A DNA stretch of 64,000 nucleotides from the NCBI RefSeq assembly GCF_900107455.1, contig NZ_FNQB01000001.1, forward strand, positions 2,959,954 through 3,023,953. The letters are read 5' to 3'. A program made the position numbers and the translations under genes. Positions 52,868 to 62,476 of the stretch are shown here, piece after piece. Numbering within the stretch: position 1 is the first letter of the stretch; every line of letters starts with the position of its first letter. Below the pieces are notes generated by a model. That model did not search any database and was not told the origin of the DNA. It was given only the letters and a program-made list of their open reading frames with translations. The DNA is from Asanoa ishikariensis (GTDB lineage: Bacteria > Actinomycetota > Actinomycetes > Mycobacteriales > Micromonosporaceae).

Positions 52868-53742
52868 GTGTCGTGGCGGCAAACGGCCTGACGAAGCGGT
52901 ACCGGGACGTGACCGCACTCGACAACGTCAGCTTCACGCTCGAGGAGAACGCGATCTACGGCCTGCTCGGCCGCAACGGCGCCGGCAAGACGACGCTGAT
53001 GCAGTTGATCACCGGCCAGACCAGCGCCACCTCGGGCTCGCTGGAGCTCTTCGGCGAGCACCCGTACGAGAACGAACGTGCGCTCATGAAGGTCGTGTTC
53101 ATCAAGGAGAGCCAGAAGTACCCGACGGCGTACAAGGTGAAGCACGTGCTCAGCCTGGCCCGTCACCTGTTCCCCAACTGGGACGACGACTTCGCCCAGT
53201 CCCTTGTGGACGATTTCAACCTGCCGCGCGGTCGGGACGTGCGCAAGCTGTCCCGGGGCATGACGTCCGCGCTGGGCGTGACCATCGGGCTGGCGGCGCG
53301 GGCACCGCTGACCTTCTTCGACGAGCCGTACCTGGGCCTCGACGCCGTCGCCCGCCAGCTCTTCTACGACCGGTTGCTGGCGGACTACTCCGAGCACCCG
53401 CGCACCGTCGTGCTGTCCACGCACCTCATCGACGAGGTCGCCGACCTCATCGAGCACGTGCTGCTGCTCGACCGGGGCAAGTTGGTGCTCGACGCCGACA
53501 CCGACGAACTGCGCGGCGAGGTGATGGACGCGACCGGCCCGGTCGAGGCGGTCGACGACTTCTCCACGGGCCGTGAGGTGCTCCATCGGGAGCAGCTCGG
53601 TGGCGTGGTCCGGGTGACGCTGCGCGGCTCGTTCGACAACGCCGAGCGGATGCGGGCCAAGAAGCTGGCCATCGACCTGGAGCCGGTGTCGCTCCAGCAG
53701 GCGGTCGTGCGCCTGACCATGGAAAGGAAGACCGACCGATGA
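52864..53742 (+). CDS. ABC transporter ATPase (YtrB-like)
   Basis: 292 residues. Walker A GRNGAGKTT, a signature region KLSRGMTSALGV (degenerate), Walker B LTFFDEPYLGLDA, switch STHLIDEVADL. It resembles YtrB/BcrA ATPases of peptide-antibiotic sensing transporters. Overlaps its permease by ATGA. Part of a three-gene operon with the GntR repressor, a usual arrangement for cell-wall-stress inducible transporters. Confidence 0.9.
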   Translation: MSVVAANGLTKRYRDVTALDNVSFTLEENAIYGLLGRNGAGKTTLMQLITGQTSATSGSLELFGEHPYENERALMKVVFIKESQKYPTAYKVKHVLSLARHLFPNWDDDFAQSLVDDFNLPRGRDVRKLSRGMTSALGVTIGLAARAPLTFFDEPYLGLDAVARQLFYDRLLADYSEHPRTVVLSTHLIDEVADLIEHVLLLDRGKLVLDADTDELRGEVMDATGPVEAVDDFSTGREVLHREQLGGVVRVTLRGSFDNAERMRAKKLAIDLEPVSLQQAVVRLTMERKTDR

Positions 53743-54434
53743 ACCGCATCCTCGACGTCGCGCGGTTGCACACCGTCGCCTGGGTGAACCAGCTCCTCTG
53801 GCCGTGGGGCATCATGGCCGCCTCGCTGGTGGTCAACATCCTGATCTTCGCCTCGATCGACGAGGCCGCGCCGGGCAAGACGAGCACCGGCGGCCTGTCC
53901 AGCCTTTACATCGTCTCGGCGATCGTGGCGGGTGTCTCGATCAGCCAGGTGTTCCCCTTCGCGCTGGGGATGGGCGTCACGCGGCGCACCTTCTACCTGG
54001 CCACCGTGCTGGTCAACCTGGTGCAGGCACTCGTCTACGGCGTGCTGCTCTACCTGCTCAACCTGATCGAGGGCGGCACCAACGGGTTCGGCATCGGTCT
54101 GCACTTCTTCCGCATCCCGTACATCGACGTCTCCAATGGACTGTTGCAGATCCTGGTCTATGCGGTCCCGTTCCTGTTCCTGAACTTCCTCTGCATCTTC
54201 GCGGCGGTCTGGTACGTGCGGTTCGGCACCAACGGCCTGTTCGCCACCGCCGCCGTCACGATCGTGGTGTTCGGCCTGCTCGGCGCGCTGATCACCTGGC
54301 AAGGCTGGTGGGGCGACGTCTGGCACTGGCTGAGCACCCAGCACCAGGCCAGCCTGCTGGTGGGATGGCCCGCCCTGGTGGCCGCGCTGGCCGCGCTCGG
54401 GGGAATGGCGGCGATCCGGAGGGCCAACGCCTGA
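53739..54434 (+). CDS. ABC transporter permease partner
   Basis: 231 residues with six hydrophobic segments (for example GIMAASLVVNILIFASI, ISQVFPFALGMGVTRRTFYL, PFLFLNFLCIFAAVWYV). It pairs with the ATPase encoded before it. Substrate not assignable from sequence. Confidence 0.87.
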   Translation: MNRILDVARLHTVAWVNQLLWPWGIMAASLVVNILIFASIDEAAPGKTSTGGLSSLYIVSAIVAGVSISQVFPFALGMGVTRRTFYLATVLVNLVQALVYGVLLYLLNLIEGGTNGFGIGLHFFRIPYIDVSNGLLQILVYAVPFLFLNFLCIFAAVWYVRFGTNGLFATAAVTIVVFGLLGALITWQGWWGDVWHWLSTQHQASLLVGWPALVAALAALGGMAAIRRANA

Positions 54435-54522
54435 ACGCCCGCCCACCAGTCGATCGCCGGTCCGCAGCGCGCGGGCCGGCGATCGTCCTTCGCGGCCCAA
54501 GATTGTTTACATTGCTGGGGTT

Positions 54523-54550
54523 TTGAGAGCACGGCCTCGTCCCGTACTGT
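54523..54550 (+). promoter_or_regulatory. Leaderless promoter of the HAD gene
   Basis: TTGAGA (54523-54528), 16 bases, TACTGT (54545-54550), then 6 bases to GTG 54557. Confidence 0.65.
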
Positions 54551-54556
54551 GCGCGA

Positions 54557-55201
54557 GTGCCCCTCATGTTCCTCGACCTGGACAACACCGTTCTGGACCG
54601 GACCGGCGCGTTCCGCGGCTGGGCCGTGAACTTCCTGGACGGGATCGGGGCACCGTCACCTGACCTCGACTGGCTGATGTCCGTCGACGCCGACGGGCTG
54701 ACCGACCGCTGGGACGTCGCCGACCAGATCCGCGACCGCTACCGGCTGACCGCCTCCTCGGTGGACCTGGTCGACGAGATGCGCGAGGGCGTGGTCGCCA
54801 ACAGCCGGCTCGACCCGCTGGTCGCCTGCGCGCTGCGGATCGCCGACGACGCCGGCTGGGTGCCGGTGCTGGTGACCAACGGAGCCACCCGACAGGAAGA
54901 CACCACGATCCGGCGTACGGGCCTCGACCGCTACGTGGCCGACTGGGTGATCTCCGAGGAGGTCGGGGTCAGCAAACCCAACCCTCGGATCTTCACCCTT
55001 GCCGCGGAACGGGTACGCATGCGGATCAGCGGCGCCTGGGTGGTCGGCGACAGCCCGGAGACCGACATCGGTGCGGCCGCCGAGATGGGCCTGCCCAGCG
55101 TCTGGCTGCACCGCGGCCGCCGCTGGATGGAGTCGCGCTTCGAGCCGACCGCGACGGCCGGCGGGTTCCTGCCCGCGATGGCCGCCGTCCTCGCCGGATA
55201 A
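54557..55201 (+). CDS. HAD-superfamily hydrolase
   Basis: 214 residues. HAD motifs in order: LMFLDLDNTVLD (nucleophile and acid Asp), VPVLVTNGATRQ, KPNPRIFTLA and VVGDSPETDIGAA. The cap is helical, as in type I phosphatases. Small phosphorylated metabolite as substrate, unknown. GTG start. Confidence 0.9.
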   Translation: MPLMFLDLDNTVLDRTGAFRGWAVNFLDGIGAPSPDLDWLMSVDADGLTDRWDVADQIRDRYRLTASSVDLVDEMREGVVANSRLDPLVACALRIADDAGWVPVLVTNGATRQEDTTIRRTGLDRYVADWVISEEVGVSKPNPRIFTLAAERVRMRISGAWVVGDSPETDIGAAAEMGLPSVWLHRGRRWMESRFEPTATAGGFLPAMAAVLAG

Positions 55202-55377
55202 ATCACTTGCGCGCCCGCCGTGGTGCCGGAAGACTCGCGAACTAGTTGGAGACCAGACCTGACCGCGCCTGACCCGCGCTGCCCGGTCGTCGAGATGGAA
55301 GGGGTGAGTTCTGTGGCTGTCGTTGTCGCGACCTTCTCGCTGCCCTCTTCTTCCTTCTCGATCCAGGAGTTCCTCCG

Positions 55378-56307
55378 TTGCGTGAGCACGAGTTCGAGCC
55401 GGCGCCGCAAGGCCGTCCCGGCAAACGTCGTTTCGACGACGACGATCCGCAGTTCCTGAAGCGCGCGCGTCACCGGACGCCCGTCGCCTTCGACACCAAC
55501 GCCGACACTGACACCCCGGAGACCGGCAACGCCTGGTCGACGTGGGACGACGCCGTGCACGGCCCGTTGCCCCGCCCTGACTGGGTCGTGACCGAGCTGG
55601 CCGCGACCGACGTCGAGCTGGGCATCCTCAAGACCGGCAAGGAAGCGGACGTCTTCCTGGTCCGGCGCGGCATCCCGGACACCGACCGAAGCTGCCTGCT
55701 CGCGGCCAAGCGCTACCGGGAGCCGGAACACCGGATGTTCCACCGCGACGCCGGCTATCTCGAAGGGCGCCGGATGCGGCGCTCCCGGGAGAACCGCGCG
55801 ATGGCCGGGCGGACCTCCTTCGGCCGGCAGCTCATCGCCGGCCAGTGGGCGGCAGCCGAGTTCGACGCGCTGTCGCGCCTCTGGGAGGTAGCCACCTCGT
55901 ACGGCGCGATCTCCGTGCCGTACCCGATCCAACTCCGCGGCACGGAACTGATGCTGGAGTTCATCGGCGACGCCGAAGAGGGCCTGGCCGCGCCGCGCCT
56001 GGCGCAGCTACGCCCGGAGGGCGTCGAGCTGAAGGCGCTGTGGGACCAGTTGATGGACGCGCTGACGGTGCTGGCCCGCGCGGGCCTCGCACACGGCGAC
56101 CTGTCGCCGTACAACCTGCTGGTGCACGCCGGCCGCCTGGTGGTCATCGACCTGCCCCAGGTGGTCGACGTGGTCGCCAACCCGAATGGCCCGGCCCTAC
56201 TGGCCCGCGACGTCAAGAACGTCACGAACTGGTTCGCGGCGCGCGGCCTGGTCCAGGACCCGAACGAGGTCACCCGACGCCTGCTCGACGAGGCCGGCGT
56301 CCGTTGA
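55378..56307 (+). CDS. RIO-type serine protein kinase
   Basis: 309 residues. ATP-loop ILKTGKEADVFLVRRG, catalytic loop GLAHGDLSPYNLLVHAGR and metal motif VVIDLPQVVDVVAN fit the RIO1-like actinobacterial group. TTG start with AGGAG 9 bases upstream; no better start is in frame. The 176 bases before it carry another open frame of uncertain meaning. The last 38 bases overlap the convergent gene. Confidence 0.87.
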   Translation: MREHEFEPAPQGRPGKRRFDDDDPQFLKRARHRTPVAFDTNADTDTPETGNAWSTWDDAVHGPLPRPDWVVTELAATDVELGILKTGKEADVFLVRRGIPDTDRSCLLAAKRYREPEHRMFHRDAGYLEGRRMRRSRENRAMAGRTSFGRQLIAGQWAAAEFDALSRLWEVATSYGAISVPYPIQLRGTELMLEFIGDAEEGLAAPRLAQLRPEGVELKALWDQLMDALTVLARAGLAHGDLSPYNLLVHAGRLVVIDLPQVVDVVANPNGPALLARDVKNVTNWFAARGLVQDPNEVTRRLLDEAGVR

Positions 56308-56863
56308 CCGCCGATGGTGGCTGGGCCGCTTCCCGCACCCCCGGGAAGCGGCCCGCCCCGCGGCCCCTACGCTCCGACCGCGGCGACTCGCGCTCCAACA
56401 GGTCGGCTGCGGCCTCGACCGTGGCCACGAACTGATCGGGCGCGATCCTGGCGACGACGACGTCGTCCGTCTCTTCTCCCCAGAAACGGATGACGAGCAC
56501 GAGCTCGCCGTCCTGGAGGTAGGCGTAGGGCGTCAGGTTGTCGGTCGTCGGACCCCAATGCATGAACCAGTGCTTCTCTCGGAACTCCTCGTCGCCCATG
56601 AACAGCAGCCGAAAGTTCTCCTCGGGGGAGTGCCCCGGGTAGGGGCAACTCGGCACCGCCCCACCGCGCACGTCTTCGATCGTGTGCCGCATGGACAGGC
56701 AGAACTGGGGAACGTAGGCGAAGTTGTCCTTCACGGTGAGCCGCCGGCCCCCGGCCCACAGGTCGACAACCCGCAGCCCACCGTCGAAGTCACCCACCTC
56801 GACCGCGAAGGTGTCGCGATCCCCGAACCGCCGCAGCATCCCGATGTCCTCTTTTTCGATCAA
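56270..56863 (-). CDS. Hypothetical protein
   Basis: 197 residues, not recognised. The N-terminal 150 residues look like a real globular domain, with balanced strands (FAVEVGDFDGGLRVVDLWAG, LRLLFMG-like and ELVLVIRFWGEETDD). The last 35 residues are basic and low-complexity and overlap the RIO gene, so the true stop or frame could differ. Divergent from the methyltransferase. Confidence 0.65.
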   Translation of the reverse strand: MIEKEDIGMLRRFGDRDTFAVEVGDFDGGLRVVDLWAGGRRLTVKDNFAYVPQFCLSMRHTIEDVRGGAVPSCPYPGHSPEENFRLLFMGDEEFREKHWFMHWGPTTDNLTPYAYLQDGELVLVIRFWGEETDDVVVARIAPDQFVATVEAAADLLERESPRSERRGRGAGRFPGVREAAQPPSAVNGRRPRRAGVG

Positions 56864-56895
56864 GCGAAGCGCGAATCTACCAGGAGGTCGCAGCG

Positions 56896-57633
56896 GTGAA
56901 TCGCGAGAAGGTTTCCCAGATTGCTCATGCCAACCATCCGATCAAGGCGCCGCTCGATGACGGGTCGGTGCGGCGGTTGTTGGGGCACGGGCTGCCGCGC
57001 GGTGACGAGCGGGTCCTCGATCTGGGGTGTGGCACCGGTGAATGGCTTCTGCGCGCACTTGAAGCACGGCCCGGCGTACGCGCGGACGGTGTCGACATCT
57101 CGGCGGACGCGCTCGACCGGGCTCGCCAGGCCGCCGCGGACCGCGGTGTGGAAGACCGGCTCGCCGTCCACCTCGCCAAGGCGGAGGACTTCGTTGCCAC
57201 AGAACCGTACGACCTGGTGCTCAGCGTCGGCGCCGCGCACGCCTTCGGTGGGCTGCTGCCCACCCTCGCGGCGGCGCGTACCCACCTCGCGCCTGGCGGT
57301 CGGGTCCTCATCGGTGACGGGTTCTGGGATCGCGAGCCTTCCCCGGAGGCGATCGAGATGCTTGGCGACTTCGCCGACCTGGCGACCACGATGGACCTCG
57401 TGACCGAGGCCGGCTGGACGCCCGTCGACGGGCACGTCAGCACCCGCCGCGAGCTCGACGACTACGAATGGGCTTGCTGGGGCTCGCTGGCCGCGTGGGC
57501 GCTGGACCACCCGGCCGACCCGGACAGCGCGGAAGCGCTCGCCACCGCGGCCACCCGCCGCTCCGAATGGTTGCGCGGTTACCGGGACACGTGGGGTTTC
57601 CTGACCCTCGTCCTGCGTCGGACGGCGGGCTGA
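56896..57633 (+). CDS. Class I SAM-dependent methyltransferase
   Basis: 245 residues, GTG start. SAM motif VLDLGCGTGEWLL at about 40-52, acidic motif II ADGVDISADALDRAR, motif III-like YDLVLSVGAAHAF, and LAPGGRVLIGDGFW. Substrate unknown. No operon partner apart from a 62-base gap to the cyclase operon. Confidence 0.9.
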   Translation: MNREKVSQIAHANHPIKAPLDDGSVRRLLGHGLPRGDERVLDLGCGTGEWLLRALEARPGVRADGVDISADALDRARQAAADRGVEDRLAVHLAKAEDFVATEPYDLVLSVGAAHAFGGLLPTLAAARTHLAPGGRVLIGDGFWDREPSPEAIEMLGDFADLATTMDLVTEAGWTPVDGHVSTRRELDDYEWACWGSLAAWALDHPADPDSAEALATAATRRSEWLRGYRDTWGFLTLVLRRTAG

Positions 57634-57695
57634 CTTCGTCTGTGTGGTGGCAGGATGTCGGCCAAGGCCGGAACGATCACCTAAGGACGTACGCC

Positions 57696-58469
57696 ATGAC
57701 TTCTGTCGTAGATCTGGTCGCCGCACTGGGATCCGGCACGATCCTGGTCGTCGACCTCACCAACCCGTTGTCGTCGAGCACGCCGACGTTGCGCCTGCCG
57801 GAGCCGTTCGCGAACCTCGTCGACTTCAGCCTCGAGCAGGTGAGCGCCTACGACACCCCGGGGCCGTTCTGGAAGCACCACAACATCCGGACCGGTGAGC
57901 ACATCGGCACGCACATCGACGCGCCCGTGCACTGGATCAGTGGCCGGGACGGGCACGACGTCTCGCAGATCCCGCCGGCGCGGTTGGTCGGTCCGGCGGC
58001 GGTTATGGACTTCACCGCCGAAGCGTCCGCCGATCCCGACTTCCTGCTCGAGGTGCACCACGTCGAGGCGTGGATCGCCGAGCACGGCGAGCTCGCACCC
58101 GGCACCTGGCTGCTCTACCGGACGGGCTGGGACAAGTACGCGCACGACCAGGAGCAGTTCCTCAACGTCGACGAGAAGGGCTCGCACACGCCTGGCATGA
58201 CGGCCGCCTGCGCCGAGTGGCTCGCGACTACGCCGATCTCGGGGTTCGGCGTGGAGACGGTCGGCATCGACGCGGGCAACGCGGGCGGGCTGGAGCCGCC
58301 GTTCCCGGCGCATTTCCACCTGCTGGGCAGCGACAAGTACGGCGTCACGTCGTTGCAGAACCTCGCGCAGCTTCCGCCGACCGGCGCGCTGCTCGTCGTC
58401 GCACCCCTGCCCATCGTCGGCGGCACCGGCAGCCCGACCCGCGTCCTGGCGCTCGTGGACGGCCAGTAG
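57696..58469 (+). CDS. Cyclase/metal-dependent hydrolase (kynurenine formamidase-like)
   Basis: 257 residues. The metal-site signature is clear: HIGTHIDAPVHWISG, as in the HxGTHxDxPxH family. Later FPAHFHLLGSDKYGVTSLQN gives a further conserved His-x-x-Leu segment. Members open amide or ring bonds. AAGGA precedes ATG 57696. Its stop overlaps the TPP-enzyme start, so both act in one pathway. Confidence 0.9.
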   Translation: MTSVVDLVAALGSGTILVVDLTNPLSSSTPTLRLPEPFANLVDFSLEQVSAYDTPGPFWKHHNIRTGEHIGTHIDAPVHWISGRDGHDVSQIPPARLVGPAAVMDFTAEASADPDFLLEVHHVEAWIAEHGELAPGTWLLYRTGWDKYAHDQEQFLNVDEKGSHTPGMTAACAEWLATTPISGFGVETVGIDAGNAGGLEPPFPAHFHLLGSDKYGVTSLQNLAQLPPTGALLVVAPLPIVGGTGSPTRVLALVDGQ

Positions 58470-60094
58470 TGCCCACCATCGTCGCCGACGTGGTCGGCCG
58501 CACGCTGGCCACGCTCGGCGTCGGGCATTGCTTCGGTGTGGTCGGCAGCGGCAACTTCCAGGTGACCAACGCCTTGCGGGCCAACGGTGTCCCGTTCACG
58601 GCCACCCGGCACGAGGGCGGCGCGGCGACGATGGCCGACGCGTACGCCCGGATGTCCGGTCAGGTCGCGCTCCTGTCCGTGCACCAGGGTTGCGGGCTGA
58701 CCAACGCGGCCACGGGGATCTGTGAGGCGGCGAAGAGCCGGACGCCGCTGGTGGTGCTGGCCGCAGAGGCCGGCGGCGCCACGTCGAACTTCGCGATGGA
58801 CCAGCCGGGGTACGCCCGGAGCCTCGGCGCCGTCGCCGAACGTGTCCACAGTGGTGAGTCGGCCGTGGAGGACACGGTCCGCGCGTGGCGGACCGCCCGG
58901 GACGAGCGGCGCACGGTGGTGCTGAACCTGCCGCTGTCGGTGCAGGCGCTGGCGGCTTCCGCGATCGATGTCTCGGCGGCTCCACGTCTGGCGCAGGTCG
59001 TTCCCTCGGCGGACGACGTGGCCGCGCTCGCCGACCTGTTCCGGCAGGCTCGGCGGCCGGTGATCGTGGCCGGCCGGGGTGCCCGCGAGGCAGGGCCGGC
59101 GCTGCGCCGGCTGGGTGAGGTCACCGGGTCGCTGCTGGCCACCTCGGCCGTGGCGAACGGGCTTTTCCATGGCGACCCGTACGCCCTGGGCATCTCCGGC
59201 GGTTTCGCGTCTCCCACCGTGGCCCGCCTGATCTCGGAGGCCGACCTGATCGTCGGCTTCGGGTGCGCGCTCAACATGTGGACGATGCGGCACGGCCGCC
59301 TGATCGGTGCTGATGCGAAGGTCGTGCAGGTCGACGTCGACGGTGCCGCGCTCGGTGTCCATCGGCCGATCGATCTGGGAGTGGTCGGCGACAGCGGGGC
59401 CACGGCGTCAGCGGTGCTCTCCTTGTTCGCCGACGCCCGCCTTGGCTACCGCGGTGCCGAGGTGGCCGACAGCATCGCTCGTCGCGGACGGTGGAACGAC
59501 GAGCCGACCGACGATCTGTCGACCGCTGACCGCATCGACTCGCGGGTGTTGAGCCGCGCGCTGGACACGATGCTGCCGGCCGAGCGCATCGTGTCGATCG
59601 ACTCCGGCAACTTCATGGGCTACCCGAGCGCGTACCTCGGCGTGCCCGACGAGTTCGGGTTCTGTTTTACCCAGGCCTTCCAGTCGATCGGACTGGGCCT
59701 GGCCACCGCGATCGGCGCGGCGTTGGCCCGCCCCGACCGGCTGCCGGTGCTGGCGGCCGGCGACGGCGGCTTCCTGATGTCGGTCGCCGAGCTCGAGACC
59801 GCGGTGCGGCTGGGCATCCCGCTGTTGTGCGTGGTCTACAACGATGCCGCGTACGGGGCCGAGGTGCACCACTTCGGCGCGGACGCCGACCTGGGCGCGG
59901 TGACCTTCCCCGACACGGACATCGCCGCGCTGGCCACCGGTTTCGGGGCGCGCGGTCTGACCGTGCGAACTGCGGCCGACCTGGGTGGCATCACCGAATG
60001 GTTGGCAGCGCCGACCGGCCCGCTGGTCGTCGACGCCAAAATCGTGTCCGACGGCGGCTCGTGGTGGCTCGCGGAGGCATTCAAGGGACATTGA
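58469..60094 (+). CDS. Thiamine-diphosphate enzyme, acetolactate synthase-like
   Basis: 541 residues, GTG start. Catalytic Glu region ATRHEGGAATMADAYARMSG; central nucleotide-like domain; the TPP/Mg motif AAGDGGFLMSVAELETAVRL with VVYNDAAYG (GDG...N). It lacks features tying it to acetolactate synthase itself and could be a decarboxylase or C-C lyase such as MenD/benzoylformate-type enzymes. Coupled to the cyclase; the pair suggests a short catabolic route in which a ring-opened acid is then cleaved. Confidence 0.9.
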   Translation: MPTIVADVVGRTLATLGVGHCFGVVGSGNFQVTNALRANGVPFTATRHEGGAATMADAYARMSGQVALLSVHQGCGLTNAATGICEAAKSRTPLVVLAAEAGGATSNFAMDQPGYARSLGAVAERVHSGESAVEDTVRAWRTARDERRTVVLNLPLSVQALAASAIDVSAAPRLAQVVPSADDVAALADLFRQARRPVIVAGRGAREAGPALRRLGEVTGSLLATSAVANGLFHGDPYALGISGGFASPTVARLISEADLIVGFGCALNMWTMRHGRLIGADAKVVQVDVDGAALGVHRPIDLGVVGDSGATASAVLSLFADARLGYRGAEVADSIARRGRWNDEPTDDLSTADRIDSRVLSRALDTMLPAERIVSIDSGNFMGYPSAYLGVPDEFGFCFTQAFQSIGLGLATAIGAALARPDRLPVLAAGDGGFLMSVAELETAVRLGIPLLCVVYNDAAYGAEVHHFGADADLGAVTFPDTDIAALATGFGARGLTVRTAADLGGITEWLAAPTGPLVVDAKIVSDGGSWWLAEAFKGH

Positions 60095-60177
60095 CGCCGG
60101 CATGGCCGGCCGGTGAATTCGCGACTTTGGCCGACCGTTGACTGTGGCCCGTCGGCGGCGCGCTGTTTACTGCGCCG

Positions 60178-61256
60178 ATGAACAGCGCGACCGTGGTGAA
60201 GCGGATGCTGCGGGCGGCGTTCGTGGGCGTGTTGTTCCCACCGCTGTGGGTGGCCTTCGCGTGTGGCTTCCAGATCGGGCGGCCGAGCTTCGTGGTGGGC
60301 TTGAGCGGGCTGCTGGCGGTGGCGGGGACGTGGTTGCTGCTGGTTCTGCTGCGGGTACGCCCGGCGTGGCCGGTCGCCGTCGTTGGCCCGGTGACGACGG
60401 CCGTGCTCGGGCTCGGCGTCCTGGCGGCCGGCCTGTCCACCGTCGCCGCGGCGGGTGTGCCTCTGCTGATCTTCGCCGCGCTCGCCGTCTGCGGTCTGGG
60501 CTACGCGCTGGCCACGGTGGTCATGGCAGACGGGTTGCGCTGGCGGCCACGGCTGGTGATCGCCGTCGTGACCGTGGTGCTGTACCTCGGCGTCGGCATG
60601 CTGACGGCGACGGTGTCGGCGACGCGGGTGACCGGGCAGGACCGCCGCAACGAAGCCGCCGTGGCCACGACCGCCGCCGCCCGCCGGGACGCCGAGCAGG
60701 CCGCCGACGCGAGACTGTCCGAGCGGGTCGACGCCCTCCGGGAGGCCAGGGTATCGGCGAACAGCTCGCCGCGTCCAAAATGGACGTGTGCGTGCTGGAC
60801 CACGAGGACGCCGGCTGGTTCGCCAAGTCGTGGCACCAGGACTGCAGGCTGCGCTACGTGGAGGGCTATGCGACCAGCCTCACCCGGGACGCCGCCGCGC
60901 GCGGCATCCTGGCGCGCGAGGACCCACTGTCGAGCCGGTCGCCGCTCTTCGGGACGGCCGCGTGGGACCGACCCTGTGCGCTGTTCCTGAACGAAAAGCA
61001 CTCGGCAACGGTGCTGTTTCACGGCGTCGGCGGCGACTGCGCGGTGCCGACCCCGATCGGAGGACCGATCATCACGGACGTCGACAGACTGGCGGTCAAG
61101 GAGTTCCGCAGCTTCGACCCGGCCCGCGTGGACAACCGCCAGAACCAGATCTGGCTGATCCTCGACGAGCCGTACTCCCGTGAAGATCTCGGCTGTGACG
61201 TCTCCGACGTCATCTTCTGCGGCAGCCCGCGTGCCACACCGGTGCAGGCTCCGTAG
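60178..61256 (+). pseudogene. Membrane protein with extracytoplasmic domain, one-base frameshift
   Basis: The frame from ATG 60178 encodes four membrane helices (AAFVGVLFPPLWVAFACGF and following) and a charged helix (NEAAVATTAAARRDAEQAA). Near 60745-60752 the good coding frame shifts: it continues as QGIGEQLAASKMDVCVLDHE and runs to a well-formed C-terminus with paired Cys (DLGCDVSDVIFCG). One extra C after GAGGCC would join both into about 360 residues. Family unknown. TTTACT lies 6 bases before ATG. Either a recent mutation or a sequencing error. Confidence 0.7.
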
Positions 61257-61291
61257 GACGCGATTTGGAGCCGCGTGCCAGAGTGCCTCAC

Positions 61292-62476
61292 ATGACCGAC
61301 CTGCGGGAGCCGTTGGCACGCTACGCCGCTCTGTTGCACGCCACCGCCGGCGGCCAGCATCACGTCGCGTCCCCGTTGGGTGCGTGGCTGCTGGCCGCGC
61401 TGTGCGCGCCCGCGGCGGACGGCGTGATCGCCGACGAGCTCGCCCGGGCGCTCGGCGTCGACCTGGCTGGCGCGCGGAAGGCAGCGACGGCCCTGCTCGA
61501 CGACCCGCATCCCGCGGTGCTGTCGGCGGCCGCGCTCTGGCTGGCGAAAGCGCCGACGCCGGCGGTGGACGCGTGGCTGGCGGCGCTGCCGGACTCGGTC
61601 GAAACGGGCCCGCTGCCGTCCCAGGCGGACGCCGACCGATGGGCCGACGAGCACACGCTCGGCCTGATCAAGCGGTTCCCGGTGGCACTGACGCACGACA
61701 CCCTCCTGGTGCTGGCCACGGCGTTGGCCACGAAGGTCACTTGGGACCGCAGGTTCGACCTGGCTCCGGCCGCCCGCCTCGGCGCGGCGAGCCCGTGGCG
61801 CGACGTGGTCGACCAGGTGCTGGAGGCGCCTGCGGACGAGGCGTTCATCGCCCGGGTGCCAGGGATCGGCGAGGTCGCGGTGCACACGGCGGTCGCGGCC
61901 GAAGGCATGCGGGTGACGTCGGTGATCGGTCCGGCGGACGTCCGCCCGGTGGAGCTGATCACCGCGGCGCACCGCCTCACCCACGGCGCTGTCGACCGGC
62001 GGTCGCTGTTCGACCTGCCGCTCGGCGAAGGCCCGTTGTGGACGATCACCGAGGAGCGCGTGGGGACGACGGCGCCCGGCGGTCGGGAAGAGCGGTATCG
62101 CGCGGTGCTGCCGGCCTGGTCCGCGCGCAGCCGGCACGATCTCGACCGGCCCGAGCTGGGCATCCCGGCCGCGGCGGCCGCCGCCAAGCACGCGCTGCGG
62201 TGGCCCCAGGCCGTATACGAAGCGGCCCAGTCGGCGATGGCGAGCTACTCCCGCGAGGGCTTCGAGGCCGCCGCCGTCTCGGCGATGGTGCTCACCCGCG
62301 GCGCCCCACCCGGGCAGGACGGCCTCCGGCGCACGGCCGAGCTGCGTTTCGGTCACCCGTACGCCGTGGTCGCGGTCGCGGATCGCCCACAGCGCCCGCA
62401 CTCCACCGCGGGCGCCGCCTGGGACGGTCTGCCGGTGTTCTCGGCCTGGGTGGCCGAGCCGAGCAACGCCGCCTAG
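61292..62476 (+). CDS. Serpin-family protein
   Basis: 394 residues. N-terminal SPLGAWLLAALCAPAADGVI followed by ELARALG is the serpin SPxSxxxAL pattern. The reactive-loop hinge is EGFEAAAVSAMVL, close to the inhibitory consensus ExGxEAAAxT. The end, RFGHPYAVVAVA plus GLPVFSAWV, fits the serpin strands 4B/5B. No signal peptide, so it may act inside the cell. ATG 61292 chosen. A part of it (RRSLFDL region) recurs at the window end. Confidence 0.8.
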   Translation: MTDLREPLARYAALLHATAGGQHHVASPLGAWLLAALCAPAADGVIADELARALGVDLAGARKAATALLDDPHPAVLSAAALWLAKAPTPAVDAWLAALPDSVETGPLPSQADADRWADEHTLGLIKRFPVALTHDTLLVLATALATKVTWDRRFDLAPAARLGAASPWRDVVDQVLEAPADEAFIARVPGIGEVAVHTAVAAEGMRVTSVIGPADVRPVELITAAHRLTHGAVDRRSLFDLPLGEGPLWTITEERVGTTAPGGREERYRAVLPAWSARSRHDLDRPELGIPAAAAAAKHALRWPQAVYEAAQSAMASYSREGFEAAAVSAMVLTRGAPPGQDGLRRTAELRFGHPYAVVAVADRPQRPHSTAGAAWDGLPVFSAWVAEPSNAA

